Notes: generated by a model from the letters alone, not told the origin. A DNA stretch of 64,000 nucleotides from Hydractinia symbiolongicarpus (GCF_029227915.1 NC_079887.1:26287650-26351649); one strand, 5' to 3'; shown: positions 48,240 through 61,430, numbered from the stretch's first letter. Made by a program: numbers and translations.

Positions 48240-50950
48240 GGTGAAAAAATAATTTAAAAAATCGTTCGGGAAATGACTTTACTCCCTGGGTACTTTCTTT
48301 GTATACTTTTGACTATACGGGCCGAGTCCGGGATTTTCGGGAAATCGCGGATTTTCGTTTGCCGGCGATTAAACTTCTTTTAAACAGCGTCCCATCAAAT
48401 ATGAAAATATTTTTGAAAACTACAAGTCTCATGCGTTTAGTGGTAAAAAAATAATATAAAAAATCGTTCGGGAAATGAGTTTACTCCCTGGGTACTTTCT
48501 TTGTATACTTTTGACTATACGGGCCAAGCCGGGATTTACGGGAAATCGCGGGTTTTCGTTTGCCGGCGATTAAACTTCTTTTATTCAGCGTCTCATCAAA
48601 AATGAAAACATTTTTAAAAACTACAAGTCTGATGCGTTTTAGTGGTGAAAAAATAATTTAAAAAATCGTTCTGGAAATGTGTTTACTCACAGGATACTTT
48701 CTTTGTATACTTTTGACTATACGGGCCGAGTCCGGGATTTACGGAAAATTGCGGATTTTCGTTTGCCGGCGATTAAACTTCTTTTATTCAACGTCTCATC
48801 AAAAATGAAAACATTTTTAAAAACTATAAGTCTCATGGGCTTTAGTGGTGAAAAAATAATTTAAAAAATCGTTCTGGAAATGAGTTTACTCAGAGGGTAC
48901 TTTCTTTGTATACATTCGACTATACGTGCCAAGCCCGGGATTTACGGGAAATCGCGGGTTTTCGTTTGCCGGCGATTAAACTTCTTTTATTCAGCGTCTC
49001 ATCAAGAAGGAAAACATTTTTAAAAACTACAAGTCTGATGCGTTTTAGTGGTGAAAAAATAATTTAAAAAATCGTTCTGGAAATGAGTTTACTCACAGGG
49101 TACTTTCTTTGTATACATTCGACTATACGGGCCAAGCCCAGGATTTACGGGAAATCGCGGGTTTTCGTTTTCCGGCGATTAAACCTCTTTCATTAAGCGT
49201 CTCATCAAAAATGAAAACATTTTTGAAAACTACAAGTCTCATGCGTTTTAGTGGTGAAAAAAAAATTTAAAAAATCGTTCGGGAAATGAGTTTACTCCCT
49301 GGGTACTTTCTTTGTATACATTTGACTATACGGGCCAAGCCCCGGATTTACGGGAAAACGCGGGATTTCGTTTGCCGGCGATTAAACCTCTTTCATTAAG
49401 CGTCTCATCAAAAATGAAAACATTTTTGAAAACTACAAGTCCCATGGGCTTTAGTTGTGAAAAAATAATTTAAAAAATCGTTCGGGAAATGAGTTTACTC
49501 CCTGGGTACTTTCTTTGTATACTTTTGACTATACGGGCCGAGTCCGGGATTTACGGGAAATCGCGGATTTTCGTTTGCCGGCGATTAAACTTCTTTTATA
49601 CAGCGTCCCATCAAATATGAAAATATTTTTGAAAACTACAAGTCTCATGCGTTTAGTGGTAAAAAAATAATATAAAAAATCGTTCGGGAAATGAGTTTAC
49701 TCCCTGGGTACTTTCTTTGTATACTTTTGACTATACGGGCCAAGCCGGGATTTACAGGAAATCGCGGGTTTTCGTTTGCCGGCGATTAAACTTCTTTTAT
49801 TCAGCGTCTCATCAAAAATGAAAACATATTTAAAAACTACAAGTCTGATGCGTTTTAGTGGTGAAAAAATAATTTAAAAAATCGTTCTGGAAATGTGTTT
49901 ACTCACAGGATACTTTCTTTGTATACTTTTGACTATACGGGCCGAGTCCGGGATTTACAGAAAATCGCGGATTTTCGTTTGCCGGCGATTAAACTTCTTT
50001 TATTCAACGTCTCATCAAAAATGAAAACATTTTTAAAAACTATAAGTCTCATGGGCTTTAGTGGTGAAAAAATAATTTAAAAAATCGTTCTGGAAATGAG
50101 TTTACTCAGAGGGTACTTTCTTTGTATACATTCGACTATACGTGCCAAGCCCGGGATTTACGGGAAATCGCGGGTTTTCGTTTGCCGGCGATTAAACTTT
50201 TTTATTCAGCGTTTCATCAAGAAGGAAAACATTTTTAAAAACTACAAGTCTGATGCGTTTTAGTGGTGAAAAAATAATTTAAAAAATCGTTCTGGAAATG
50301 AGTTTACTCACAGGGTACTTTCTTTGTATACATTCGACTATACGGGCCAAGCCCAGGATTTACGGGAAATCGCGGGTTTTCGTTTTCCGGCGATTAAACC
50401 TCTTTCATTAAGCGTCTCATCAAAAATGAAAACATTTTTGAAAACTACAAGTCTCATGCGTTTTAGTGGTGAAAAAAAAATTTAAAAAATCGTTCGGGAA
50501 ATGAGTTTACTCCCTGGGTACTTTCTTTGTATACATTTGACTATACGGGCCAAGCCCCGGATTTACGGGAAAACGCGGGATTTCGTTTGCCGGCGATTAA
50601 ACCTCTTTCATTAAGCGTCTCATCAAAAATGAAAACATTTTTGAAAACTACAAGTCCCATGGATTTTAGTTGTGAAAAAATAATTTAAAAAATCGTTCGG
50701 GAAATGAGTTTACTCCCTGGGTACTTTCTTTGTACACTTTTGACTATACGGGCCGAGTCCGGGATTTACGGGAAATCGCGGATTTTCGTTTGCCGGCGAT
50801 TAAACTTCTTTTATACAGCGTCCCATCAAATATGAAAATATTTTTGAAAACTACAAGTCTCATGCGTTTAGTGGTAAAAAAATAATATAAAAAATCGTTC
50901 GGGAAATGAGTTTACTCCCTGGGTACTTTCTTTGTATACTTTTGACTATA
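48240..50950 (+). repeat. 6-mer higher-order repeat, two copies (period 1216 bp)
   Basis: The GTGTTTACTCACAGGATAC monomer at 48679 recurs at 49895. The ATCAAGAAGGAAAAC variant near 49004 recurs near 50217, and CTCAGAGGG near 48890 recurs near 50104. The period is about 1216 bp (six monomers). The 49.9-51.0 kb part is the closest relative of 3.34-4.47 kb (offset 46554 bp), including CAAGTCCCATGG, TTTTATACAGCG and ATTTAAGGGAAATC variants in the same order. Confidence 0.85.
50490..50692 (+). repeat. Monomer type D (203 bp, CCCCGG/AAACGCGGG variant)
   Basis: Diagnostic variants: AAGCCCCGG in place of GAGTCCGGG, GGGAAAACGCGGG in place of GGGAAATCGCGGG, GATTTCG in the core, and AAACCTCTTTCATTAAG on the right. 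The AATCGC half of the core dyad is changed to AAACGC, so that dyad is broken in this type. Related copies occur near 300, 3940, 21590, 22800, 24240, 25440, 26040, 29690, 33720, 48110, 49310 and 63520. Some copies near 9260 and 60070 have drifted further (CCCTGGATATACAAG). Confidence 0.84.
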
Positions 50951-52500
50951 CGGGCCAAGCCCGGGATTTAAGGGAAATCGCGGGTTTTAGTTTGCCGGCG
51001 ATTAAACTTCTTTTATTCAGCGTCCCATCAAATATGAAAATATTTGTGAAAAGTACAAGTCTCATGCGTTTAGTGGTAAAAAAATAATATAAAAAATCGT
51101 TCGGGAAATGAGTTTACTCCCTGGGTACTTTCTTTGTATACTTTTGACTATACGGGCCAAGCCCGGGATTTAAGGGAAATCGCGGGTTTTAGTTTGCCGG
51201 CGATTAAAGTTCTTTTATTCAGCGTCTCATCAAAAATGAAAACATTTTTAAAAACTACAAGTCTTATGCGTTTTAGTGGTGAAAAATAATTTAAAAAATC
51301 GTTCTGGAAATGAGTTTACTCCCTGGGTACTTTCTTTGTATACTTTTGACTATACGGGCCGAGTCCAGGATTTACGGGAAATCGCAGGTTTTCGTTTGCC
51401 GGCGATTAAACTTCTTTTATTCAGCGTCTCATCAAAAATAAAAACATTTTTAAAAACTACAAGTCTCATGCGTTTTAGTGGTAAAATAATAATTTAAAAA
51501 ATCGTTTGGGAAATGAGTTTACTCCCTGGGTACTTTTTTTGTATACTTTTGACTATACGGGCCGAGTCCAGGATTTACGGGAAATCGCGGATTTTCGTTT
51601 GCCGGCGATTAAACTTCTTTTATACAGCGTCCCATCAAATATGAAAATATTTTTGAAAACTACAAGTCTCATGCGTTTAGTGGTAAAAAAATAATATAAA
51701 AAATCGTTCGGGAAATGAGTTTACTCCCTGGGTACTTTCTTTGTAAACTTTTGACTATACGGGCCAAGCCCGGGATTTAAGGGAAATCGCGGGTTTTAGT
51801 TTGCCGGCGATTAAACTTCTTTTATTCAGCGTCTCATCAAAAATGAAAACATTTTTAAAAACTACAAGTCTTATGCGTTTTAGTGGTGAAAAATAATTTA
51901 AAAAATCGTTCTGGAAATGAGTTTACTCCCTGGGTACTTTCTTTGTATACTTTTGACTATACGGGCCGAGTCCAGGATTTACGGGAAATCGCAGGTTTTC
52001 GTTTGCCGGCGATTAAACTTCTTTTATTCAGCCTCTCATCAAAAATAAAAACATTTTTAAAAACTACAAGTCTCATGCGTTTAGTGGTAAAAAAATAATA
52101 TAAAAAATCGTTCGGGAAATGAGTTTACTCCCTGGGTACTTTCTTTGTAAACTTTTGACTATACGGGCCAAGCCCGGGATTTAAGGGAAATCGCGGGTTT
52201 TAGTTTGCCGGCGATTAAACTTCTTTTATTCAGCGTCTCATCAAAAATGAAAACATTTTTAAAAACTACAAGTCTTATGCGTTTTAGTGGTGAAAAATAA
52301 TTTAAAAAATCGTTCTGGAAATGAGTTTACTCCCTGGGTACTTTCTTTGTATACTTTTGACTATACGGGCCGAGTCCAGGATTTACGGGAAATCGCAGGT
52401 TTTCGTTTGCCGGCGATTAAACTTCTTTTATTCAGCCTCTCATCAAAAATAAAAACATTTTTAAAAACTACAAGTCTCATGCGTTTTAGTGGTAAAATAA
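50951..52500 (+). repeat. Short-period HOR zone (2-, 3- and 5-mer spacing)
   Basis: GGTGAAAAATAATTT monomers (one A shorter than usual) occur at 51276, 51883 and 52287, spaced 607 and 404 bp. TTTGTAAACTTTTGAC recurs at about 51742 and 52146 (404 bp). GGGTTTTAGTTTGCC recurs five times between 50982 and 53620. The 51276 and 52287 copies are 1011 bp apart. The mixture suggests several recent, differently sized exchanges in one small region. Confidence 0.82.
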
Positions 52501-55500
52501 TAATTTAAAAAATCGTTTGGGAAATGAGTTTACTCCCTGGGTACTTTTTTTGTATACTTTTGACTATACGGGCCGAGTCCAGGATTTACGGGAAATCGCA
52601 GGTTTTCGTTTGCCGGCGATTAAACTTCTTTTATTCAGCGTCTCATCAAAAATGAAAACATTTTTGAAAAATAAAATTCTCATGCGTTTTAGTGGTGAAA
52701 AAATAATTTAAAAAATCGTTCGGGAAATGAGTTTACTCCCTGGGTACTTTCTTTGTATACTTTTGACTATACGGGCTGAGTCCGGGATTTACGGGAAATC
52801 GCGGATTTTCGTTTGCCGGCGATTAAACTTCTTTTATGCAGCGTCCCATCAAATATGAAAATATTTTTGAAAACTACAAGTCTCATGCGCTTAGTGGTAA
52901 AAAATAATATAAAAAATCGTTCGGGAAATGAGTTTACTCCCTGGGTACTTTCTTTGTATACTTTTGACTATACGGGCCAAGCCCGGGATTTACGGGAAAT
53001 CGCGGGTTTTCGTTTACCGGCGATTAAATTTCTTTTATTCAGCGTCTCATCAAAAATGAAAACATTTTTAAAAACTACAAGTCTTATGCGTTTTAGTGGT
53101 GAAAAAATAATTTAAAAAAATCGTTCTGGAAATGAGTTTACTCCCTGGGTACTTTCTTTGTATACTTTTGACTATACGGGCCGAGTCCAGGATTTACGAG
53201 AAATCGCAGGTTTTCGTTTGCCGGCGATTAAACTTCTTTTATTCAGCGTCTCATCAAAAATAAAAACATTTTTAAAAACTACAAGTCTCATGCGTTTTAG
53301 TGGTAAAATAATAATTTAAAAAATCGTTTGGGAAATGACTTTACTCCCTGGGTACTTTCTTTGTATACTTTTGACTATACGGGCCGAGTCCAGGATTTAC
53401 GGGAAATCGCAGGTTTTCGTTTGCCGGCGATTAAACTTCTTTTATTCAGCGTCTCATCAAAAATGAAAACATTTTTGAAAAATAAAATTCTCATGCGTTT
53501 AGTGGTAAAAAAATAATATAAAAAATCGTTCGGGAAATGAGTTTACTCCCTGGGTACTTTCTTTGTAAACTTTTAACTATACGGGCCAAGCCCGGGATTT
53601 AAGGGAAATCACGGGTTTTAGTTTGCCGGCGATTAAACTTCTTTTATTCAGCGTCTCATCAAAAATGAAAACATTTTTAAAAACTACAAGTCTTATGCGT
53701 TTTAGTGGTGAAAAATAATTTAAAAAATCGTTCTGGAAATGAATTTACTCCCTGGGTACTTTCTTTGTATACTTTTGACTATACGGGCCGAGTCCAGGAT
53801 TTACGGGAAATCGCAGGTTTTCGTTTGCCGGCGATTAAACTTCTTTTATTCAGCGTCTCATCAAAAATAAAAACATTTTTAAAAACTACAAGTCTCATGC
53901 GTTTTAGTGGTAAAATAATAATTTAAAAAATCGTTTGGGAAATGAGTTTACTCCCTGGGTACTTTTTTTGTATACTTTTGACTATACGAGCCGAGTCCAG
54001 GATTTACGGGAAATCGCAGGTTTTCGTTTGCCGGCGATTAAACTTCTTTTATTCAGCGTCTCATCAAAAATGAAAACATTTTTGAAAAATAAAATTCTCA
54101 TGCGTTTTAGTGGTGAAAAAATAATTTAAAAAATCGTTCGGGAAATGAGTTTACTCCCTGGGTACTTTCTTTGTATACTTTTGACTATACGGGCTGAGTC
54201 CGGGATTTACGGGAAATCGCGGATTTTCGTTTGCCGGCGATTAAACTTCTTTTATGCAGCGTCCCATCAAATATGAAAATATTTTTGAAAACTACAAGTC
54301 TTATGCGTTTTAGTGGTGAAAAAATAATTTAAAAAAATCGTTCTGGAAATGAGTTTACTCCCTGGGTACTTTCTTTGTATACTTTTGACTATACGGGCCG
54401 AGTCCAGGATTTACGGGAAATTGCAGGTTTTCGTTTGCCGGCGATTAAACTTCTTTTATTCAGCGTCTCATCAAAAATAAAAACATTTTTAAAAACTACA
54501 AGTCTCATGCGTTTTAGTGGTAAAATAATAATTTAAAAAATCGTTTGGGAAATGAGTTTACTCCCTGGGTACTTTTTTTGTATACTTTTGACTATACGAG
54601 CCGAGTCCAGGATTTACGGGAAATCGCAGGTTTTCGTTTGCCGGCGATTAAACTTCTTTTATTCAGCGTCTCATCAAAAATGAAAACATTTTTGAAAAAT
54701 AAAATTCTCATGCGTTTTAGTGGTGAAAAAATAATTTAAAAAATCGTTCGGGAAATGAGTTTACTCCCTGGGTACTTTCTTTGTATACTTTTGACTATAC
54801 GGGCTGAGTCCGGGATTTACGGGAAATCGCGGATTTTCGTTTGCCGGCGATTAAACTTCTTTTATGCAGCGTCCCATCAAATATGAAAATATTTTTGAAA
54901 ACTACAAGTCTCATGCGCTTAGTGGTAAAAAATAATATAAAAAATCGTTCGGGAAATGAGTTTACTCCCTGGGTACTTTCTTTGTATACTTTTGACTATA
55001 CGGGCCAAGCCCGGGATTTACGGGAAATCGCGGGTTTTCGTTTACCGGCGATTAAATTTCTTTTATTCAGCGTCTCATCAAAAATGAAAACATTTTTAAA
55101 AACTACAAGTCTTATGCGTTTTAGTGGTGAAAAAATAATTTAAAAAAATCGTTCTGGAAATGAGTTTACTCCCTGGGTACTTTCTTTGTATACTTTTGAC
55201 TATACGGGCCGAGTCCAGGATTTACGGGAAATCGCAGGTTTTCGTTTGCCGGCGATTAAACTTCTTTTATTCAGCGTCTCATCAAAAATAAAAACATTTT
55301 TAAAAACTACAAGTCTCATGCGTTTTAGTGGTAAAATAATAATTTAAAAAATCGTTTGGGAAATGACTTTACTCCCTGGGTACTTTCTTTGTATACTTTT
55401 GACTATACGGGCCGAGTCCAGGATTTACGGGAAATCGCAGGTTTTCGTTTGCCGGCGATTAAACTTCTTTTATTCAGCGTCTCATCAAAAATGAAAACAT

Positions 55501-55550
55501 TTTTGAAAAATGAAATTCTCATGCGTTTTAGTGGTGAAAAAATATATTAA
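52501..55550 (+). repeat. 10-mer duplication (2028 bp) with nested 3-mer (610 bp)
   Basis: TTTTATGCAGCGTCCC with GCGCTTAGTGG near 52833/52887 recurs near 54861/54915, and the CGACTT-like GACTTTACTCC monomer at 53328 recurs at 55356, both at 2028 bp. ACTATACGAGCCGAG near 53985 recurs near 54595, at 610 bp. The 2028-bp copies share about 1 kb (52517-53500 with 54545-55530). A monomer end with seven A residues before TCG (53113, 54334, 55141) makes some units one base longer. Confidence 0.83.
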
Positions 55551-57000
55551 AAAATCGTTCGGGAAATGAGTTTACTCCCTGGGTACTTTCTTTGTATAGT
55601 TTTGACTATACGGACCGAGTCCGAGATTTAGGGAAATCGCAGGTTATCGTTTGCCGGCGATTAAACTTCTTTTATTCAGCGTCTCATCAAAAGTGAAAAC
55701 ATTTTCAAAAACTACAATTCTTATGCGTTTTAGTGGTGAAAAAATAATTTAAAAAATTGTTCTGGAAATGAGTTTACTCTCAGGGTACTTTCTTTGTATA
55801 CATTCGACTATACGTGCCAAGCCCGGGATTTACGGGAAATCGCGGGTTTTCGTTTGCCGGCGATTAAACTGCTTTTATTCAGCGTCTCATCAAAAATGAA
55901 AACATTCTTGAAAACTACAAGTCTCATGCGTTTTAGTGGTGAAATAATAATTTAAAAAATCGTTTGGGAAATGAGTTTACTCCCTGGGTACTTTCTTTGT
56001 ATACTTTTGACTATACGGGCCGAGTCCAGGATTTGCGGGAAATCGCAGGTTTTCGTTTGCCGGCGATTAAACTTCTTTTATTCAGCGTCTCATCAGAAAT
56101 GAAAACATTTTTAAAAACTACAAGTCTCATGCGTTTTAGTGGTGAAAAAGTAATTTAAAAAATCGTTCGGGAAATGAGTTTACTCCCTGGGTACTTTCTT
56201 TGTATACTTTTGACTATACGGGCAAAGCCCGGGATTTACGGGAAGTCGCTGGTTTTCGTTTGCCGCCGATTAAACTTCTTTTATTCAGCGTCTCATCAAA
56301 AATGAAAAATTTTTTAAAAACTACAAGTCTTATGCGTTTTAGTGGTGAAAAAATAATTTAAAAAATCGTTCGGGAAATGAGTTTACTCCCTGGGTACTTT
56401 CTTTGTATACTTTTGACTATACGGGCCGAGTCCGGGATTTACGGGAAATCGCGGGTTTTCGTTTGCCGGCGATTAAACTTCTTTTATTCAGCGTCTCATC
56501 AAAAATGAAAACATTTTTGAAAACTACAAGTCTCATGCGTTTTAGTGGTGAAAAAATAATTTAAAAAATCGTTCGGGAAATGAGTTTACTCCCTGGGTAC
56601 TTTCTTTGTATACTTTTGACTATACGGGCCGAGTCCGGGATTTACGGGAAATCGCGGATTTTCGTTTGCCGGCGATTAAACTTCTTTTATTCAGCGTCCC
56701 ATCAAATATGAAAATATTTTTGAAAAGTACAAGTCTCATGCGTTTAGTGGTAAAAAAATAATATAAAAAATCGTTCGGGAAATGAGTTTATCCCTGGGTA
56801 CTTTCTTTGTATACTTTTGACTATACGGGCAAAGCGCGGGATTTACGGGAAATCGCGGGTTTTCGTTTGCCGGCGATTAAACTTCTTTTATTCAGCGTCT
56901 CATCAATAATGAAAACATTTTTAAAAACTACAAGTCTTATGCGTTTTAGTGGTGAAAAAATAATTTAAAAAATCGTTCTGGAAATGAGTTTACTCCCTGG
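55551..57000 (+). repeat. Block copied from or with 12.8-14.3 kb
   Basis: CGGACCGAGTCCGAG at 55611, GCAGGTTATCG, CATTTTCAAAAAC, the CTCTCAGGG monomer, the C monomer at 55964 and the GCCGCCGATT variant near 56262 follow the same order as 12899-13560 at a constant offset of about 42712 bp. Private changes include TTGTATAGTTTTGAC (55593) and a lost base in GAGTTTATCCC (56787). No gene is present. Confidence 0.85.
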
Positions 57001-57950
57001 GTACTTTCTTTGTATACTTTTGACTATACGGGCCGAGTCCGTGATTTAGGGAAATCGCGGGTTTTCGTTTGCCGGCGATTAAACTGCTTTTATTCAGCGT
57101 CTTATCAAAAATGAAAACATTTTTGAAAACTACAAGTCTCATGCGTTTAGTGGTAAAAAAATAATATAAAAAATCGTTCGGGAAATGAGTTTACTCCCTG
57201 GGTACTTTCTTTGCATACTTTTGACTATACGGGCCAAACCCGGGATAACGGGAAATCGCGGATTTTCGTTTGCCGGCGATTAAACTGCTTTTATTCAGCG
57301 TCTCATCAAAAATGAAAACATTCTTGAAAACTACAAGTCTCATGCGTTTTAGTGGTGAAATAATAATTTAAAAAATCGTTCGGGAAATGAGTTTACTCCC
57401 TGGGTACTTTCTTTGTATACTTTTGACTATACGGGCCGAGTCCGGGATTTACGGGAAATCGCGGGTTTTCGTTTGCCGGCGATTAAACTTCTTTTATTCA
57501 GCGTCTCATCAAAAATGAAAACATTTTTGAAAACTACAAGTCTCATGCGTTTTAGTGGTGAAAAAATAATTTAAAAAATCGTTCGGGAAATGAGTTTACT
57601 CCCTGGGTACTTTCTTTGTATACTTTTGACTATACGGGCCGAGTCCGGGATTTACGGGAAATCGCGGATTTTCGTTTGCCGGCGATTAAACTTCTTTTAT
57701 TCAGCGTCCCATCAAATATGAAAATATTTGTGAAAAGTACAAGTCTCATGCGTTTAGTGGTAAAAAAATAATATAAAAAATCGTTCGGGAAATGAGTTTA
57801 CTCCCTGGGTACTTTCTTTCTATACTTTTGACTATACGGGCCGAGTCCAGGATTTACGGGAAATCGCAGGTTTTCGTTTGCCGGCGATTAAACTTCTTTT
57901 ATTCAGCGTCTCATCAAAAATGAAAACATTTTTAAAAACTACAAGTCTCA
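57001..57950 (+). repeat. Mixed monomers (E-like, T, A)
   Basis: Monomers here include a GCCGAGTCCGTGATTTAGGG type, a GGGATAACGGG type with TTTGCATAC (57211), two reference-like monomers, and a type T with ATATTTGTGAAAAG (57726), a variant otherwise seen near 51044. TTTCTATAC at 57817 is private. No local HOR and no gene is apparent. Confidence 0.72.
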
Positions 57951-60900
57951 TGCGTTTTAGTGGTGAAAAAGTAATTTAAAAAATCGTTCGGGAAATGAGT
58001 TTACTCCCTGGGTACTTTCTTTGTATACTTTTGACTATGCGGGCCGAGTCTGGGTTTTAGGGAAATCGCAGGTTTTCGTTTGCCGGCGATTAAACTGGTT
58101 TTATTCAGCGTCTCATCAAAAATGAAAACATTTTTAAAAACTAAAATTCTCATGCGTTTTAGTGGTGAAAAAATAATTTAAAAAATCGTTCTGGAAATGA
58201 GTTTACTTACAGGGTACTTTCTTTGTATACATTCGACTATACGGGCCAAGCCCGGGATTTACGGGAAATCGCGGTTTTTCGTTTTCCGGCGATTAAAACT
58301 CTTTCATTAAGCGTCTCATCAAAAATGAAAACATTCTTGAAAACTACAAGTCTCATGCGTTTTAGTGGTGAAATAATAATTTAAAAAATCGTTCTGGAAA
58401 TGAGTTTACTCCCCGGGTACTTTTTTTGTATACTTTTGACTATACGGGCCGAATCCAGGATTTAGGGAAATCGCAGGTTTTTGTTTGCCGGCGATTAAAC
58501 TGCTTTTATTCAGCGTCTCATCAAAAATGAAAACATTTTTGAAAACTACAAGTCTCATGCGTTTTAGTGGTGAAATAATAATTTAAAAAATCGTTTGGGA
58601 AATGAGTTTACTCCCTGGGTACTTTCTTTGTATACTTTTGACTATACGGGCCGAGTCCAGGATTTACGGGAAATCGCAGGTTTTCGTTTGCCGGCGATTA
58701 AACTTCTTTTATTCAGCGTGTCATCAAAAATGAAAACATTTTTAAAAACTACAAGTCTCATGCGTTTTAGTGGTGAAAAAGTAATTTAAAAAATCGTTCG
58801 GGAAATGAGTTTACTCCCTGGGTACTTTCTTTGTATACTTTTGACTATGCGGGCCGAGTCTGGGTTTTAGGGAAATCGCAGGTTTTCGTTTGCCGGCGAT
58901 TAAACTGGTTTTATTCAGCGTCTCATCAAAAATGAAAACATTTTTAAAAACTAAAATTCTCATGCGTTTTAGTGGTGAAAAAATAATTTAAAAAATCGTT
59001 CTGGAAATGAGTTTACTCACAGGGTACTTTCTTTGTATACATTCGACTATACGGGCCAAGCCCGGGATTTACGGGAAATCGCGGGTTTTCGTTTTCCGGC
59101 GATTAAAACTCTTTCATTAAGCGTCTCATCAAAAATGAAAACATTTTTGAAAACTACAAGTCTCATGCGTTTTAGTTTTGAAAAAAAAATTTAAAAAATC
59201 GTTCGGGAAATGAGTTTACTCCCTGGGTACTTTCTTTGTATACATTCGACTATACGGGCCAAGCCCCGGATATACGGTAAAACGCGGGATATCGTTTGCC
59301 GGCGATTAAACCTCTTTCATTAAGCGTCTCATCAAAAATGAAAACATTTTTGAAAACTACAAGTCTCATGCGTTTTAGTGGTGAAAAAATAATTCAAAAA
59401 ATCGTTCGGGAAATGAGTTTACTCCCTGGGTACTTTCTTTGTATACTTTTGACTATACGGGCCGAGTCCGGGATTTACGGGAAATCGCGGATTTTCGTTT
59501 GCCGGCGATTAAACTTCTTTTATTCAGCGTCCCATCAAATATGAAAATATTTTTGAAAACTACAAGTCTCATGCGTTTAGTGGTAAAAAAATAATATAAA
59601 AAATCGTTCGGGAAATGAGTTTACTCCCTGGGTACTTTCTTTGTATACTTTTGACTATACGGGCCGAGTCCAGGATTTACGGGAAATCGCAGGTTTTCGT
59701 TTGCCGGCGATTAAACTGGTTTTATTCAGCGTCTCATCAAAAATGAAAACATTTTTGAAAACTAAAATTCTTATGCGTTTTAGTGGTGAAAAAATAATTT
59801 AAAAAATCGTTCTGGAAATGAGTTTACTCACAGGGTACTTTCTTTGTATACATTTGACTATACGGGCCAAGCCCGGGATTTACGGGAAATCGCGGGTTTT
59901 CGTTTTCCGGCGATTAAAACTCTTTCATTAAGCGTCTCATCAAAAATGAAAACATTTTTGAAAACTACAAGTCTCATGCGTTTAAGTTTTGAAAAAAAAA
60001 TTTAAAAAATCGTTCAGGAAATGAGTTTACTCCCTGGGTACTTTCTTTGTATACATTCGACTATACGGGTCAAGCCCTGGATATACAAGAAAACGCGGGA
60101 TATCGTTTGCCGGCCATTAAACCTCTTTCATTAAGCGTCTCATCAAAAATGAAAACATTTTTGAAAACTACAAGTCTCATGCGTTTTAGTGGTGAAAAAA
60201 TAATTCAAAAAATCGTTCGGGAAATGAGTTTACTCCCTGGGTACTTTCTTTGTATACTTTTGACTATACGGGCCGAGTCCGGGATTTACGGGAAATCGCG
60301 GATTTTCGTTTGCCGGCGATTAAACTTCCTTTATTCAGCGTCCCATCAAATGTGAAAATATTTTTGAAAACTACAAGTCTCATGCGTTTAGTGGTAAAAA
60401 AAAAATATAAAAAATCGTTCGGGAAATGAGTTTACTCCCTGGGTATTTCTTTGTATACTTTTGACTATACGGGCCAAGCCCGGGATTACGGGAAATCGCG
60501 GATTTTCGTTTGCCGGCGATTAAACTTATTTTATTCAGCGTCTCATCAAAAGTGAAAACATTTTTAAAAACTACAAGTCTTATGCGTTTTAGTGGTGAAA
60601 AAGTAATTTAAAAAATCGTTCTGGGAATGAGTTTACTCCCTGGGTACTTTCTTTGTATACTTTTGACTATACGGGCCGAGTCCGGGATTTAGGGAAATCG
60701 CAGGTTTTCGTTTGCCGGCGATTAAACTGCTTTTATTCAGCGTCTCATCAAAAATGAAAACATTCTTGAAAACTACAAGTCTCATGCGTTTTAGTGGTGA
60801 AATAATAATTTAAAAAATCGTTTGGGAAATGAGTTTACTCCCTGGGTACTTTCTTTGTATACTTTTGACTATACGGGCCGAGTCCCGGATTTTTGGGAAA

Positions 60901-61430
60901 TCGCAGGTTTTCGTTTGCCGGCGATTAAACTTCTTTTATTCAGCGTCTCATCAAAAATGAAAACATTTTTAAAAACTGCAAGTCTCATGCGTTTTAGTGG
61001 TGAAAAAGTAATTTAAAAAATCGTTCGGGAAACGAGTTTACTCCCTGGGTACTTTCTTTGTATACTTTTGACTATACGGGCCGAGTCTGGGATTTAGGAA
61101 ATCGCAGGTTTTCGTTTGCCGGCGATTAAACTGCTTTTATTCAGCGTCTCATCAAAAATGAAAACATTTTTGAAAACTAAAATTCTCATGCGTTTTAGTG
61201 GTGAAAAAATAATTTAAAAAATCGTTCGGGAAATGAGTTTACTCCCTGGGTACTTTCTTTGTATACTTTTGACTATACGGGCCAAGCCGGGATTTACGGG
61301 AAATCGCGGGTTTTCGTTTGCCGGCGATTAGACTTCTTTTATTCAGCGTCTCATCAAAAATGAAAACATTTTTAAAAACTACAAGTCTTATGCGTTTTAG
61401 TGGTGAAAAAATAATTTAAAAAATCGTTCT
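57951..61430 (+). repeat. Block related to 6.95-10.6 kb (includes third 9-mer copy)
   Basis: 57951-59600 follows 6940-8590 at an offset near 51012 bp, and 59640-61430 follows 8830-10620 at an offset of 50810 bp. The 202-bp change in offset means that one monomer present near 8.6-8.8 kb is missing here. Shared rare variants include the CGTGTCATC end near 58718, CCCCGGATATACGGTAAAAC near 59264, CCTGGATATACAAG near 60076 and AAAATTCTTATG at 59764. Private changes include GGCCATTAAAC (60114), GGGTATTTC (60443) and CTGGGAATGAG (60622). Confidence 0.87.
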
